In this document: piece by piece, positions 35,363-44,378 of the stretch
Position numbering within the stretch: the first letter of the stretch is position 1
Layout of the letters: each line of letters begins with the position of its first letter
Translations under genes and position numbers: made by a program
NCBI RefSeq assembly: GCF_050632745.1
Contig: NZ_JBODSD010000001.1
Span: 1,364,001 to 1,428,000 of the forward strand
Source of the DNA: Mumia sp050632745
Lineage (GTDB): Bacteria; Actinomycetota; Actinomycetes; Propionibacteriales; Nocardioidaceae
Length of the DNA: 64,000 nucleotides
Direction of reading: 5' to 3'
The notes under the pieces: generated by a model
Seen by the model: the letters and a program-made list of their open reading frames with translations, nothing else
Database searches by the model: none
Told to the model about the DNA's origin: nothing

Positions 35363-37198
35363 ATGGCCAACGCCCCGACGCCCGAGCAGATGAAGTTCGT
35401 CGACGAGCGCGCCAAGAACGTCGGCGAGATGTTCTTCGCCAGGGTCCGCGAGACCCCCAACCGCGAGGCATACCGCTACCCCGTCGGTGAGAACTGGCGC
35501 TCCCTCACCTGGGGCGAGACCGGCGAGGTCGTCTCGCGCATCGCCGCGGGTCTGATCGCGCTCGGCATCGAGCCCGAGGAGCGCGTCGCGATCGCCTCCG
35601 GCACGCGTTACGAGTGGATCCTCGCCGACCTCGGCATCATGGCCGCCGGCGCGGCGACCACCACCGTCTACCCGACGACCGTCTCCGAGGACGTGGCCTA
35701 CATCCTCGCCGACTCCGGCAGCCGCGTCGTCTTCGCCGAGGACGCCACCCAGCTCGCCAAGCTCCAGGAGAAGCGCAGCGAGCTCCCCGACGTGAGCCGG
35801 GTCGTCCTGTTCGACGGCCAGGACGAGAGCGACTGGGTCATCACGCTGTCCGAGCTCGAGCAGCTCGGTGAGAAGCTCCTCGCCGAGCAGCCGTCCGTCG
35901 TCGAGGACCGGGTCGCGGCGACGACTCCCGAGCAGCTCGCGACGCTGATCTACACCTCCGGCACCACCGGGCGTCCCAAGGGCGTGCGGCTCACGCACGA
36001 CTCCTGGACGTACGAGGGGGCAGCGGTCGCCGCGGGCGGCTACATCACGATCGACGACCTGCAGTACCTCTGGCTCCCGATGGCGCACTCCTTCGGCAAG
36101 GTCCTCCTGTCGACGCAGCTGCAGATCGGCTTCCCGACCGCGGTCGACGGCACGATCCCCAAGATCGTGGACAACCTTGCCGTCGTGAAGCCGACGTTCA
36201 TGGGTGCGGCGCCGCGCATCTTCGAGAAGGCCTACGGCCGCATCGTCGGGATGATGGAGGAGGAGGGCGGCGTCAAGCTCAAGCTCTTCCGGTGGGCGAC
36301 CAAGGTCGCGGGCCAGGTGAAGGCGCTCGAGCGTGAGGGCAAGCCCGTCCCGGCCGCTCTCGGCTTCCAGTACAAGCTGGCCGACAAGATCGTGCTCTCC
36401 AAGGTGCGCGAGCGCTTCGGCGGCCGCGTGCGCTTCTTCATCTCCGGTGCGTCTGCGCTGTCGCAGGAGGTGGCCGAGTGGTTCGAGGCCGCCGGCATCC
36501 TGATCCTCGAGGGCTACGGCCTCACCGAGAGCGCGGCCGGCTCGTTCGTGAACCACCCCGACCAGTACAAGCTCGGCACGGTCGGCCTGCCGATGCCCGG
36601 CACCGAGGTCAAGATCGCCGAGGACGGCGAGATCCTGATCAAGGGCCCCGGCGTCATGCAGGGCTACCACAACCTCGAGAGCGAGTCCGCGTCCACGGTG
36701 ACCGAGGACGGTTGGCTCGCGACGGGTGACATCGGCACGGTCGACGACGAGGGCTTCCTGCGGATCACCGACCGCAAGAAGGACCTCTTCAAGACCTCGG
36801 GCGGCAAGTACGTCGCGCCGTCGCACGTCGAGGGCGTCTTCAAGGGCGTGTGCCCGCTGGCGAGCCAGATGATCGTCCACGGCAACAACCGCAACTTCGT
36901 GACCGCGCTGATCACGATCGATCCGGACGCGGCGACGCTCTTCGCCGAGAACCACGGCCTCACCGGCAAGTCGTACGCCGAGATCGTGACCTCTCCCCAG
37001 ATGGAGAAGGCGATCGCCGGCTACGTCGACGAGCTCAACTCCAAGCTCAACCGCTGGGAGACCGTCAAGAAGTGGAAGGTCCTCGACCGCGACCTGTCGG
37101 TCGAGGAGGGCGAGATCACGCCGAGCCTCAAGCTCAAGCGCAAGTTCGTCGAGGACAAGTACCGCGCGTACCTCGACGAGTTCTACGTCGGCGCCTGA
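35363..37198 (+). CDS. long-chain fatty acid-CoA ligase (AMP-binding)
   Basis: A 611-residue enzyme that activates fatty acids with ATP and coenzyme A. The AMP-binding motif is YTSGTTGRPKGVRLTH (near residue 197), followed by EGYGLTES near residue 385, GWLATGDIG near 452 and DRKKDLFKTSGGKYVAP near 472. The C-terminal subdomain ends TPSLKLKRKFVEDKYR. It is most like FadD15-type synthetases of actinobacteria. It is a single gene with its own promoter and a strong hairpin after it. Confidence 0.93.
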   Translation: MANAPTPEQMKFVDERAKNVGEMFFARVRETPNREAYRYPVGENWRSLTWGETGEVVSRIAAGLIALGIEPEERVAIASGTRYEWILADLGIMAAGAATTTVYPTTVSEDVAYILADSGSRVVFAEDATQLAKLQEKRSELPDVSRVVLFDGQDESDWVITLSELEQLGEKLLAEQPSVVEDRVAATTPEQLATLIYTSGTTGRPKGVRLTHDSWTYEGAAVAAGGYITIDDLQYLWLPMAHSFGKVLLSTQLQIGFPTAVDGTIPKIVDNLAVVKPTFMGAAPRIFEKAYGRIVGMMEEEGGVKLKLFRWATKVAGQVKALEREGKPVPAALGFQYKLADKIVLSKVRERFGGRVRFFISGASALSQEVAEWFEAAGILILEGYGLTESAAGSFVNHPDQYKLGTVGLPMPGTEVKIAEDGEILIKGPGVMQGYHNLESESASTVTEDGWLATGDIGTVDDEGFLRITDRKKDLFKTSGGKYVAPSHVEGVFKGVCPLASQMIVHGNNRNFVTALITIDPDAATLFAENHGLTGKSYAEIVTSPQMEKAIAGYVDELNSKLNRWETVKKWKVLDRDLSVEEGEITPSLKLKRKFVEDKYRAYLDEFYVGA

Positions 37199-37212
37199 CC
37201 GTTGCGACACGA

Positions 37213-37242
37213 GGGGCCGCATCCCGTCCGGGGTGCGGCCCC
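37213..37242 (+). terminator. terminator after the acyl-CoA synthetase gene
   Basis: A 13-bp stem GGGGCCGCATCCC/GGGGTGCGGCCCC with one T:G pair and loop GTCC, followed by TTCG, 14 bases after the stop. Confidence 0.7.
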
Positions 37243-37300
37243 TTCGCGCGTCCGTACGCCGTCGGTGCCGCATCGCGTCCCGTCCCGTGGCGCAGGGTGG

Positions 37301-37372
37301 GGTACCCGCGCGAAGCCCAGCTGACCCGAGCGCCCACGCTCGGGTCAGTGCCGTTCCGCTCGGGTACCCGAG
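37301..37372. repeat. dispersed palindromic intergenic repeat, copy A
   Basis: A 72-base element with three parts: GGTACCC at the left end, a hairpin TGACCCGAGCG/CGCTCGGGTCA (37322-37347), and the 14-bp perfect palindrome CTCGGGTACCCGAG (37359-37372). Copy B at 62603-62674 has the same three parts at exactly the same spacing (21 and 37 bases). It lies between convergent genes, just past the hemW stop. Confidence 0.8.
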
Positions 37373-37381
37373 CTGCGGCGC

Positions 37382-38611
37382 TTACGGGAGCAGGCGGCGT
37401 ACGACCGCGTCGGCCAGGAGGCGGCCCTCGACCGTGAGGACGAGCCGCCCGTCCCCGGCCGGTGCTGTCTCCACGAGCCCGTCGGCGACGAGCGCTGGTA
37501 CGGCGTCGCGACCCGCGGCGTCGAGGCGCTCGAGCGGCAACCCGTCCCGCAGGCGCGACTCCAGGAGGACCTGCTCCACGCGGCGCGTCTCGGCGTCGAG
37601 CACCTCACGTCCGTGGCCGGGGGAGCGTCCCTCGGCGAGCCGCTGTGCGTACGCCGCCGGGTGCTTGACGTTCCACCAGCGCGTGCCGGCGACGTGGCTG
37701 TGCGCCCCTGGCCCGAACCCCCACCAGTCGGCGCCCGTCCAGTAGAGCTCGTTGTGGCGGCACCGGGCGGCCCCGTCGCGCGCCCAGTTCGACAGCTCGT
37801 ACCAGCCGAGCCCGGCCGCGCTCAGGCGCGCATCCGCGGCCGCGTACATGTCGGCCATCAGGTCGTCGTCCGGTGCCGCGATCTCGCCGCGCGCGACGCG
37901 CCGCGCCAGGGCCGTCCCGTCCTCGACGATGAGGGCGTACGCGCTGACGTGGTCCGGCACGAGCGCGAGCGCCGTGTCGAGCGAACGCTCCCAGTCCGCG
38001 AGCGACTCCCCGGGCGTGCCGTAGATCAGGTCGACGCTCACCTGCGCGAAGCCTGCCTCGCGCGCCCAGCGGACGACGTCCGGCAGCCGCGCCGGGTCGT
38101 GGGTGCGGTCGAGTGTCGCCAGCACGTGCGGGACCGCGGACTGCATCCCGTACGAGATGCGGGTGAAGCCGCGCGAGTGCAGGGTCGCGAGCGACTCCGG
38201 CGTCACGCTGTCGGGGTTGGCCTCGGTGGTCGCCTCGTACCCTTCGGCCAGCCCGAAGGTCTTGTCGATCCCCTCGAGGATGCGCCCGAGGTCGTCGGAG
38301 GAGAGGAGGGTCGGGGTGCCGCCGCCGACGAACACGGTCTCGACCTCCGGCAACGGGCGGTCGGCGCGCTCGAGCACCCGGGCGGCGAGGGCAATCTCGG
38401 CCAGCACGGTGTCGGCGTACGACTCGTGGGAGGCGCCTGGCCCGAGCTCGGAGGACGTGTACGTGTTGAAGTCGCAGTAGCCGCACCGCGTGACGCAGAA
38501 GGGGACGTGCACGTACGCCCCGAACGGCGCGTCGCCGAGCGCCTCCAGGGAAGCGGGCGGAAGGGAGCCGTCGGTGGGGACGGGGTCCCCCTCGGGCAGC
38601 GTGGACGGCAT
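37382..38611 (-). CDS. hemW: heme chaperone HemW (radical SAM, coproporphyrinogen oxidase-like)
   Basis: A 409-residue radical SAM protein. The cluster motif is CVTRCGYCDF (CxxxCxxC) near residue 35, followed by VFVGGGTPTLLS and EANPDSVTPE near 95-140 and the HemW C-terminal domain. It lacks the extra features of true oxygen-independent coproporphyrinogen oxidase (HemN), so heme transfer is the likely job. I favour the ATG at 38611, which has GGAG 3-4 bases ahead; an upstream ATG at 38638 adds nine unlikely residues. Confidence 0.9.
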   Translation of the reverse strand: MPSTLPEGDPVPTDGSLPPASLEALGDAPFGAYVHVPFCVTRCGYCDFNTYTSSELGPGASHESYADTVLAEIALAARVLERADRPLPEVETVFVGGGTPTLLSSDDLGRILEGIDKTFGLAEGYEATTEANPDSVTPESLATLHSRGFTRISYGMQSAVPHVLATLDRTHDPARLPDVVRWAREAGFAQVSVDLIYGTPGESLADWERSLDTALALVPDHVSAYALIVEDGTALARRVARGEIAAPDDDLMADMYAAADARLSAAGLGWYELSNWARDGAARCRHNELYWTGADWWGFGPGAHSHVAGTRWWNVKHPAAYAQRLAEGRSPGHGREVLDAETRRVEQVLLESRLRDGLPLERLDAAGRDAVPALVADGLVETAPAGDGRLVLTVEGRLLADAVVRRLLP

Positions 38612-38667
38612 GGCTCCAGTGTCGCAGGGCGGTTCCAACGCCTCTTGCGGCCGGCGGGGCGCCGTCC

Positions 38668-38689
38668 TATAGTGCTATTCAAGTAGCAC
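38668..38689 (+). promoter_or_regulatory. promoter and operator of the GntR-ABC cassette
   Basis: A TATAGT -10 box (38668-38673) runs into the perfect inverted repeat GTGCTA-TTCAAG-TAGCAC (38672-38689), so a bound repressor would cover the transcription start. AGGAG follows 6 bases before the gntR ATG. This fits autoregulation by the YtrA-type regulator. Confidence 0.75.
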
Positions 38690-38703
38690 ATTAGGAGTAT
38701 CGA

Positions 38704-39096
38704 ATGATCGAGTTCCACCTGGACTCCCGGTCGGGCGTGTCCGCCTACCTCCAGCTCGTGCAGCAGGTACGCCGCGCCCTCCGTCTCGGGCTCCTCGCCG
38801 AGGGTGACCAGCTCCCGACCGTCAAGGACGTCGCGCGGCAGCTGGCGATCAACCCCAACACCGTGCTGAAGGCCTACCGCGACCTCGAGCGCGACGGTCT
38901 CGTGGCACCGCGGCCGGGCGTCGGCACGTTCGTCACCCGGACCCTCACCGACAACACGCTGGCGGCGCACGGGCCGCTGCGTACCGACCTCCAGCGGTGG
39001 CTGTCCAAGGCCCGCCGCGCCGGCCTCGACGACGAGAGCATCGAGGCGCTGTTCATGACCACCTTTCGGGCCGCCTCCGAGGAGGACATCGCATGA
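38704..39096 (+). CDS. GntR-family (YtrA-type) regulator
   Basis: A 130-residue short GntR regulator: winged helix at residues 10-75 (VSAYLQLVQQVRRALRLGLL, TVKDVARQLAINPNTVLKAY) and only a short C-terminal dimerisation region, as in the YtrA subfamily. It heads an operon with an ABC ATPase and a permease, the classical YtrA arrangement, usually induced by cell-envelope stress. The ATPase gene overlaps its stop by 4 bases. Confidence 0.92.
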   Translation: MIEFHLDSRSGVSAYLQLVQQVRRALRLGLLAEGDQLPTVKDVARQLAINPNTVLKAYRDLERDGLVAPRPGVGTFVTRTLTDNTLAAHGPLRTDLQRWLSKARRAGLDDESIEALFMTTFRAASEEDIA

Positions 39097-39992
39097 CCAC
39101 AGCACTGAGAACGCATGAGCTCGGCAAGAGATACGGCCGGAGCCGCCACTGGGCCCTGAAGGACTGCACGCTAGACCTGCCGACCGGCCGTGTCGTCGGC
39201 CTCGTCGGCCCGAACGGCGCCGGCAAGAGCACGCTGCTCGGCCTCGCCGCCGGGCTGCTCGTGCCGACCGCCGGTCGCATCGACGTGCTGGGCGAGCCTC
39301 CGTCCGCCGGGCCTGCGCACCAGGCGCGCGTCGGCTACGTGAGTCAGGACGCCCCGACGTACCGGGGGATGAGCGTCGCCGACCACCTCCGGCTCGGGGC
39401 GCACCTCAACCCTCGGTGGGACGACGCGCTGGTCCGGGAGCGGATCGACCGGCTCGGCATCGATCCACGCCGCCGCACCGGCAGCCTGTCGGGAGGGCAG
39501 CGCGCCCAGATCGCGCTCACGATGGCGATCGGCAAGCGTCCGGAGCTGCTGATCCTCGACGAGCCCGTGGCCGCGCTGGACCCGCTGGCCCGCCGCGAGT
39601 TCATGCAGGACCTGATGGAGGCGGTCGCCGAGCAGGACCTGACCGTCGTCCTGTCCTCGCACCTCGTCTCCGACCTCGAGCGCGCCTGCGACTACCTCGT
39701 GGTGCTGGTCGACTCGCAGGTCCGGGTCGCGGGCGACCTCGAGGACCTGCTGGCGTCGCACCGCCGCATGACCGGTGCCCGGCGCCCGTCCGACGCGGGT
39801 CCGGCCGGCCACCACGTCGTGACGGCGAGCCACACCGACCGGCAGAGCACCTTCGTCGTCCGCACCGACGGACCCCTGGTCGACCCGTCCTGGGACGCGA
39901 CCCCGCTCGGGCTCGAGGACCTCGTGCTCGCCTACCTGCGCGGCGACGCCTCGTACGAGCGCCCGCGCCCGACCGTCGAGGTGATCCGATGA
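39093..39992 (+). CDS. ABC transporter ATP-binding protein (YtrB-like)
   Basis: A 299-residue ATPase with Walker A GPNGAGKSTLLGLAAG (near residue 38), signature LSGGQRAQIALTMA, Walker B ELLILDEPVAALDP and H-loop VVLSSHLVSDLE. A roughly 70-residue C-terminal extension follows. It is encoded between the GntR regulator and the permease, with 4-base overlaps on both sides. Confidence 0.94.
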   Translation: MTTALRTHELGKRYGRSRHWALKDCTLDLPTGRVVGLVGPNGAGKSTLLGLAAGLLVPTAGRIDVLGEPPSAGPAHQARVGYVSQDAPTYRGMSVADHLRLGAHLNPRWDDALVRERIDRLGIDPRRRTGSLSGGQRAQIALTMAIGKRPELLILDEPVAALDPLARREFMQDLMEAVAEQDLTVVLSSHLVSDLERACDYLVVLVDSQVRVAGDLEDLLASHRRMTGARRPSDAGPAGHHVVTASHTDRQSTFVVRTDGPLVDPSWDATPLGLEDLVLAYLRGDASYERPRPTVEVIR

Positions 39993-41032
39993 TCTGGTTG
40001 ACCTGGCGCCAGCTGCGCCTCCAGGCCGTCCCCGTCGCGGCGGCCGTCGCCCTGCTGCTCGTGGCCCTCGCCGTCACCGGCCCGTCGCTGGTGGACGCGG
40101 CGGCGGACGGGGCGAGCTCGTTCCTCACCGGACTGAGCGCCGACACGTTCAAGGTCACGCTCTACTACGCCGGCATCGCGGCGGCGTACGTCCTGTCGCT
40201 GGTCGTGGGTGCCTTCTGGGGAGCGCCGATGGTCGCACGCGAGCTGGAGGCTCGTACGCACCGTCTCGCGTGGAGCCAGTCGGTCACGCGGACGCGCTGG
40301 CTGGCCTTCAAGCTGCTCGGCGCGGCCGTGGTCACCGCGGTCGTCGCCGGTCTGCTGTCATGGGCGCTGACCTGGTGGGCCGGGCCGATCGAGCGGGCGA
40401 TCGCGGACGGCAACGGCACGGGGTCGTTCATGGTCTCGCGGATCGAGCCTGCCCTGTACGGCGCGCGCGGGCCCGTCCCGGTCGGGTACGCGCTGCTGGC
40501 GCTGGCGATCGGCGTGCTCGCGGGCATCGTCATCCGGCGGACGGTCGCGGCGATGGCGGTGACCCTCGTGCTCGTCGTCGCCACCCAGCTGCTCGTCGTG
40601 AGCATGGTGCGCTCGCACCTCGCCGAGCCCGAGACGATCACGACCCCGATCACCGAGGAGAACCTCACCTCGCTGATGGTCAGCGGCGACGCGGACGACA
40701 TCGAGAACGTGATGCAGATCCAGGTCGACACCGACGAGACCGGTGAGTGGGAGCTGTCCAACCTCACGCTGGACGCCGACGGGACGCGGATGCGGACGCT
40801 GCCGGCGTGGGTGGCCGACTGCGGGGGACCGCCGCCGGGGGAGAACGCCCAGGCGGGGGCGCGGGAGGCGTGCTTCGACCGGCTGGCCGCCGAGGGCTAC
40901 GAGCAGCAGGTGACCTTCCACCCGTCGAGCCACTTCTGGACGCTGCAGTGGCGGGAGACCGCGCTGCTGCTCGTGCTCGCGCTCGGGATCGGGGGCCTCT
41001 GCTTCTGGCGGATCCGGGGCGACGCGCCCTAG
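39989..41032 (+). CDS. ABC-2 type permease of the GntR-ABC cassette
   Basis: A 347-residue membrane protein with six predicted helices and a large extracytoplasmic loop (about residues 210-315, acidic, with two cysteines) before the last helix. MIWLTWRQLRLQ and ELEARTHRLAWSQSVTR are typical of actinobacterial permeases linked to YtrA regulators. Cargo is unknown; export or removal of envelope-active compounds is the usual role. Confidence 0.88.
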   Translation: MIWLTWRQLRLQAVPVAAAVALLLVALAVTGPSLVDAAADGASSFLTGLSADTFKVTLYYAGIAAAYVLSLVVGAFWGAPMVARELEARTHRLAWSQSVTRTRWLAFKLLGAAVVTAVVAGLLSWALTWWAGPIERAIADGNGTGSFMVSRIEPALYGARGPVPVGYALLALAIGVLAGIVIRRTVAAMAVTLVLVVATQLLVVSMVRSHLAEPETITTPITEENLTSLMVSGDADDIENVMQIQVDTDETGEWELSNLTLDADGTRMRTLPAWVADCGGPPPGENAQAGAREACFDRLAAEGYEQQVTFHPSSHFWTLQWRETALLLVLALGIGGLCFWRIRGDAP

Positions 41033-41063
41033 AGATCGGTGGGCTCGACCAAGGGGCCGGCGC

Positions 41064-41909
41064 TCAGCGCGTGACGAAGTCGATCAGCTCCTCGACCCGT
41101 CCGAGCAGCGCCGGCTCGAGGTCGGCGTACGAGCGGACCGACCCGAGGATGCGCTTCCACGCGTGCGCGATGTCGGCCTGGTTGCGGTGCGGCCACCCGA
41201 GCGCCTGGCAGATGCCGTGCTTCCACGACATCGTCCTCGGGATGGTGGGCCACTTCTCCAGCCCGAGCCGCTCCGGCTTCACGCCCTGCCAGATGTCGAC
41301 GTAGGGGTGGCCGACGACGAGCACGTGCTCCTTGTACGGCCCCCGCAGCACCGACGCCGCGATCCGCGACTCCTTCGACCCGGGGACGAGGTGATCGACG
41401 AGGACACCGAGGTCACGGCCGGGTCCCGGCTTGAACTGCGCGACCACCGACGGAAGGTCGTCGACGCCCTCGAGGTACTCGACGGCGACCCCTTCGATCC
41501 GCAGGTCGTCGCCCCACACCTTCTCCACCAGCTCGGCGTCGTGGCGCCCCTCGACGTAGATCCGGCTCGCCCGCGCCACGCGCGCCTGCGCGTCGTGGAC
41601 CGCGACGGAGCCGGACGCGGTGTGCGTCGCCCGCGCGGGAGCGGCCTGGCGCACCGGCGCCTTGAGCACCACGGGCTTGCCCTCCAGCAGGAAGCCCGGG
41701 CCCAGCGGGAAGGTGCGTCGCTTGCCGCGCCGGTCCTCGAGCTCGACGGTGTCCAGGTCGCGGTCGGTGCGGGTCACGGCACCGCAGAAGTCGGTGGTGA
41801 CCTCCTCGAGCACCATGCCGACCTCGGCCTCCACCTCGGTGGACCGTCCCCGCTTGGGGACGCGCCAGTCGCCGGCGAGGACATCGGATCCGTATCGGTC
41901 GTGAGCCAC
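41064..41909 (-). CDS. DUF3097 family protein
   Basis: A 281-residue actinobacterial protein of unknown function. An N-terminal beta-rich part (AGDWRVPKRG, FPLGPGFLLEGKPVVL) precedes a region resembling a nucleotide- or nucleic-acid-handling (TOPRIM-like) fold: RIYVEGRHDAELVEKVWGDD near residue 125 and GVLVDHLVPGSKESRIAA near 180. The start is GTG at 41909, 7 bases after TAGTTT; the longer open frame upstream overlaps CIRCE and is not used. It lies divergent from hrcA. Confidence 0.85.
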   Translation of the reverse strand: MAHDRYGSDVLAGDWRVPKRGRSTEVEAEVGMVLEEVTTDFCGAVTRTDRDLDTVELEDRRGKRRTFPLGPGFLLEGKPVVLKAPVRQAAPARATHTASGSVAVHDAQARVARASRIYVEGRHDAELVEKVWGDDLRIEGVAVEYLEGVDDLPSVVAQFKPGPGRDLGVLVDHLVPGSKESRIAASVLRGPYKEHVLVVGHPYVDIWQGVKPERLGLEKWPTIPRTMSWKHGICQALGWPHRNQADIAHAWKRILGSVRSYADLEPALLGRVEELIDFVTR

Positions 41910-41916
41910 GAGGAGC

Positions 41917-41922
41917 AAACTA
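41917..41922 (-). promoter_or_regulatory. -10 box of the DUF3097 gene (leaderless)
   Basis: TAGTTT on the minus strand, 7 bases before the GTG at 41909. Confidence 0.55.
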
Positions 41923-41999
41923 GCCGAGCGGACCCGGTTGGTCGGGGAGCCACACGCCGCGAGCGCCTCGTGGCTCCCTGCCCCGTCGGGACGGGTCGC

Positions 42000-42030
42000 T
42001 AGACTGGCACTCAGGGCACGGGAGTGCCAA
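42000..42030 (+). promoter_or_regulatory. CIRCE operator and promoter of hrcA-dnaJ
   Basis: CTGGCACTC and GAGTGCCAA flank a 9-base spacer (42004-42030), the CIRCE form bound by HrcA. A TAGACT -10 box (42000-42005) overlaps its left arm, so HrcA binding blocks transcription. The gene start is 40 bases downstream. Confidence 0.88.
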
Positions 42031-42069
42031 GGGACGCTGCACCGGAGAGCTGCAGGACGAGGAGGGATC

Positions 42070-43101
42070 GTGGCCGAGGTCGTGCTGGACGAGCGCAAGC
42101 TCGCGGTCCTGCGTGCGATCGTCGAGGACTACGTCGCGACCCAGGAGCCTGTCGGGTCGCGGGCGCTGGTGGACCGCCACCAGCTCGGCGTCTCGCCGGC
42201 GACCGTCCGCAACGACATGGCGATCCTCGAGGAGCACGGGTTCATCGCCCAGCCGCACACCAGCGCGGGCCGGATCCCGACCGACAAGGGCTACCGCCTC
42301 TTCGTCGACCGGCTGGCGTCCGTGCGGCGGCTGAGCATCCCCGAGCGGCGGGCGATCGAGTCGTTCCTCGACGGCGCGGTCGACGTCGACGACGTGGTGC
42401 AGCGCAGCGTGCGGCTCCTCTCGCAGCTGACCCACCAGGTCGCCCTCGTGCAGTACCCGTCGCTCACCCGCTCGACCGTGCGTCACATCGAGCTGGTCCC
42501 GATGGACCGCGGCCGCATCCTCATGGTGCTCATCACCAGCTCCGGGCGCGTCGACCAGCGCATCCTCGAGCTGCCGGAGGAGCCGGGCGAGCACCTGCTC
42601 GCGGAGCTCCGGGGCAAGGTGATCGCCGCCGCGGTCGGCCAGCGTCTGCCCGACGCCTCGGCCACGGTCGCCGATCTCATCACGACCTTCCGGCCGGAGG
42701 AGCGGCCGATCGTCACGGCGGTCGTCGCGACGTTGACCCGCGCGTTCTCCGACGAGCGGGCCGACGAGCGCGTCGCCGTGGGCGGTGCCGCCAACCTCGC
42801 AAGGTTCGGCGCCGACTTCGACACGTCGATCAAGCCGGTGCTCGAGGCGCTCGAGGAGCACGTGGTGCTGCTCAAGCTCCTCGGCGAGGCGACCTCGCCG
42901 AGCATGCTCACCGTGCGCATCGGCGCGGAGGTCCCGTACGAGGAGCTCTCGGCGACCTCCCTGGTCGCCACCGCGTACGGAACCGATGCGGAGCCCCTCG
43001 CCACCCTCGGCGTCGTCGGCCCCACCCGGATGGACTACCCCGGCACGATGGCGGCGGTGCGAGCCGTCGCCCGCTACGTCGGCCAGACCCTCAGCGACTG
43101 A
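42070..43101 (+). CDS. hrcA: heat-inducible transcription repressor HrcA
   Basis: A 343-residue repressor of heat-shock genes. The N-terminal winged helix has VLRAIVEDYVATQEPVGSRA and LGVSPATVRNDMAILEEHGF, then the HrcA-specific TSAGRIPTDKGYRLFVDRL; the C-terminal GAF-like and dimerisation domains follow. The GTG start has GGAGGGATC ahead. A CIRCE element over its promoter implies autorepression, and dnaJ follows 17 bases later in the same unit. Confidence 0.96.
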   Translation: MAEVVLDERKLAVLRAIVEDYVATQEPVGSRALVDRHQLGVSPATVRNDMAILEEHGFIAQPHTSAGRIPTDKGYRLFVDRLASVRRLSIPERRAIESFLDGAVDVDDVVQRSVRLLSQLTHQVALVQYPSLTRSTVRHIELVPMDRGRILMVLITSSGRVDQRILELPEEPGEHLLAELRGKVIAAAVGQRLPDASATVADLITTFRPEERPIVTAVVATLTRAFSDERADERVAVGGAANLARFGADFDTSIKPVLEALEEHVVLLKLLGEATSPSMLTVRIGAEVPYEELSATSLVATAYGTDAEPLATLGVVGPTRMDYPGTMAAVRAVARYVGQTLSD

Positions 43102-43118
43102 GAGACAGACAAGGACGC

Positions 43119-44261
43119 ATGAGCCAGGACTACTACGAGACCCTCGGTGTGAGCCGCGACGCGACTCCGGAGGAGATCAAGAAGGCGTACCGCAAGCTGG
43201 CGCGAAGCCTGCACCCGGACGTGAACCCCGACCCGGAGGCGCAGGAGCGGTTCAAGACCGTGACGGTCGCGTACGAGGTGCTCTCCGACCCGGAGAAGCG
43301 CTCCTTCTACGACCGTGGCGGCGACCCGCTCGGCGGCGGTGGAGCGGGCGGCTTCGGTGCCGGCTTCTCGTTCAGCGACATCATGGACGCGTTCTTCGGC
43401 CAGCAGACCCAGCGCGGCCCGCGCGGTCGTACGCGTCGCGGCAACGACGCCCTCATCCGCATCAGCGTGCCGCTGGCGGAGGCCGCGTTCGGGACCACGC
43501 GCGAGCTCAAGGTCGACACGGCGGTCGTCTGCGGCACGTGCCACGGCAACGGCTCCGCGGACGGCGCCGACCCGATCACCTGCCAGACCTGCCGTGGCCG
43601 CGGCGAGGTGCAGCACGTCCAGCGGTCGTTCCTCGGCGACATCCGGACGGCGCGGCCGTGCCCGACCTGCCAGGGCTACGGCACGGTGATCGCCAACCCG
43701 TGCGAGGAGTGCGCCGGCGACGGCCGCGTCCGCGCCCGTCGTACGCTCACGATCAAGGTGCCCGCCGGTGTCGACACCGGCACGCGCATCCAACTGACCG
43801 GAGAGGGCGAGGTCGGCCCCGGCGGAGGCCCCGCCGCCGACCTGTACGTCGAGGTCGAGGTGGAGCCGCACGACGTCTACACCCGCTCCGACGACGACCT
43901 CTACTGCGACGTCCGTGTCCCGATGACCGCCGCCGCGCTCGGGACCCAGATCGACCTGCCGACCCTCGAGGCCGACACCGGCGTCGAGGGCGCCGACGCC
44001 ACCATCGGCTTCGACATCGTGCCCGGGACGCAGTCCGGCGAGACGGTGACGATCCGCGGTCGCGGGGTCCCGCACCTGCGGGGCGTCGGCCGCGGCGACC
44101 TCAAGGTCAGGGTCGTGGTCGAGACCCCGACCAAGCTCGACGACCGCCAGCGCGAGCTGCTCAACGAGCTCGCCGTCGAGCGGGGCGAGGAGCGGGTCGA
44201 GGCCGAGTTCGCGGCGCCGCACCGCGGGATGTTCGGCCGGATCCGCGACGCGTTCCGCTGA
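43119..44261 (+). CDS. dnaJ: chaperone protein DnaJ
   Basis: A 380-residue Hsp40 that delivers clients to DnaK. It has a J domain (residues 1-70) with HPD in SLHPDVNPD, a Gly/Phe-rich linker, and a zinc domain with four CxxC-type repeats (CGTCHGNG, CQTCRGRG, CPTCQGYG, CEECAGDG) around 130-200. The two client-binding beta domains follow. It is the second DnaJ type usually linked to hrcA in actinobacteria. No rsmE gene follows; phoH is next, 117 bases away. Confidence 0.96.
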   Translation: MSQDYYETLGVSRDATPEEIKKAYRKLARSLHPDVNPDPEAQERFKTVTVAYEVLSDPEKRSFYDRGGDPLGGGGAGGFGAGFSFSDIMDAFFGQQTQRGPRGRTRRGNDALIRISVPLAEAAFGTTRELKVDTAVVCGTCHGNGSADGADPITCQTCRGRGEVQHVQRSFLGDIRTARPCPTCQGYGTVIANPCEECAGDGRVRARRTLTIKVPAGVDTGTRIQLTGEGEVGPGGGPAADLYVEVEVEPHDVYTRSDDDLYCDVRVPMTAAALGTQIDLPTLEADTGVEGADATIGFDIVPGTQSGETVTIRGRGVPHLRGVGRGDLKVRVVVETPTKLDDRQRELLNELAVERGEERVEAEFAAPHRGMFGRIRDAFR

Positions 44262-44324
44262 TCGCGGGCGCCGTGCACGACAGGGGCTGTGGATTCGTGG
44301 TCGCACGGGACCGCCGGTGCCGCC

Positions 44325-44330
44325 TACGAT
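44325..44330 (+). promoter_or_regulatory. possible -10 box of phoH
   Basis: TACGAT, about 50 bases before the phoH ATG. The intervening leader contains GCCCCCGAGGGGGC, which could fold over the ribosome site. Confidence 0.4.
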
Positions 44331-44378
44331 GGACGAGTCCGATCGACGCGAAGGAGAACTGCCCCCGAGGGGGCGCCG

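Noticed and set aside
41163..42002. A 279-codon plus-strand frame opposite DUF3097
   Set aside because: Shadow frame; the DUF3097 protein on the minus strand is coherent and starts at a clear -10 box.
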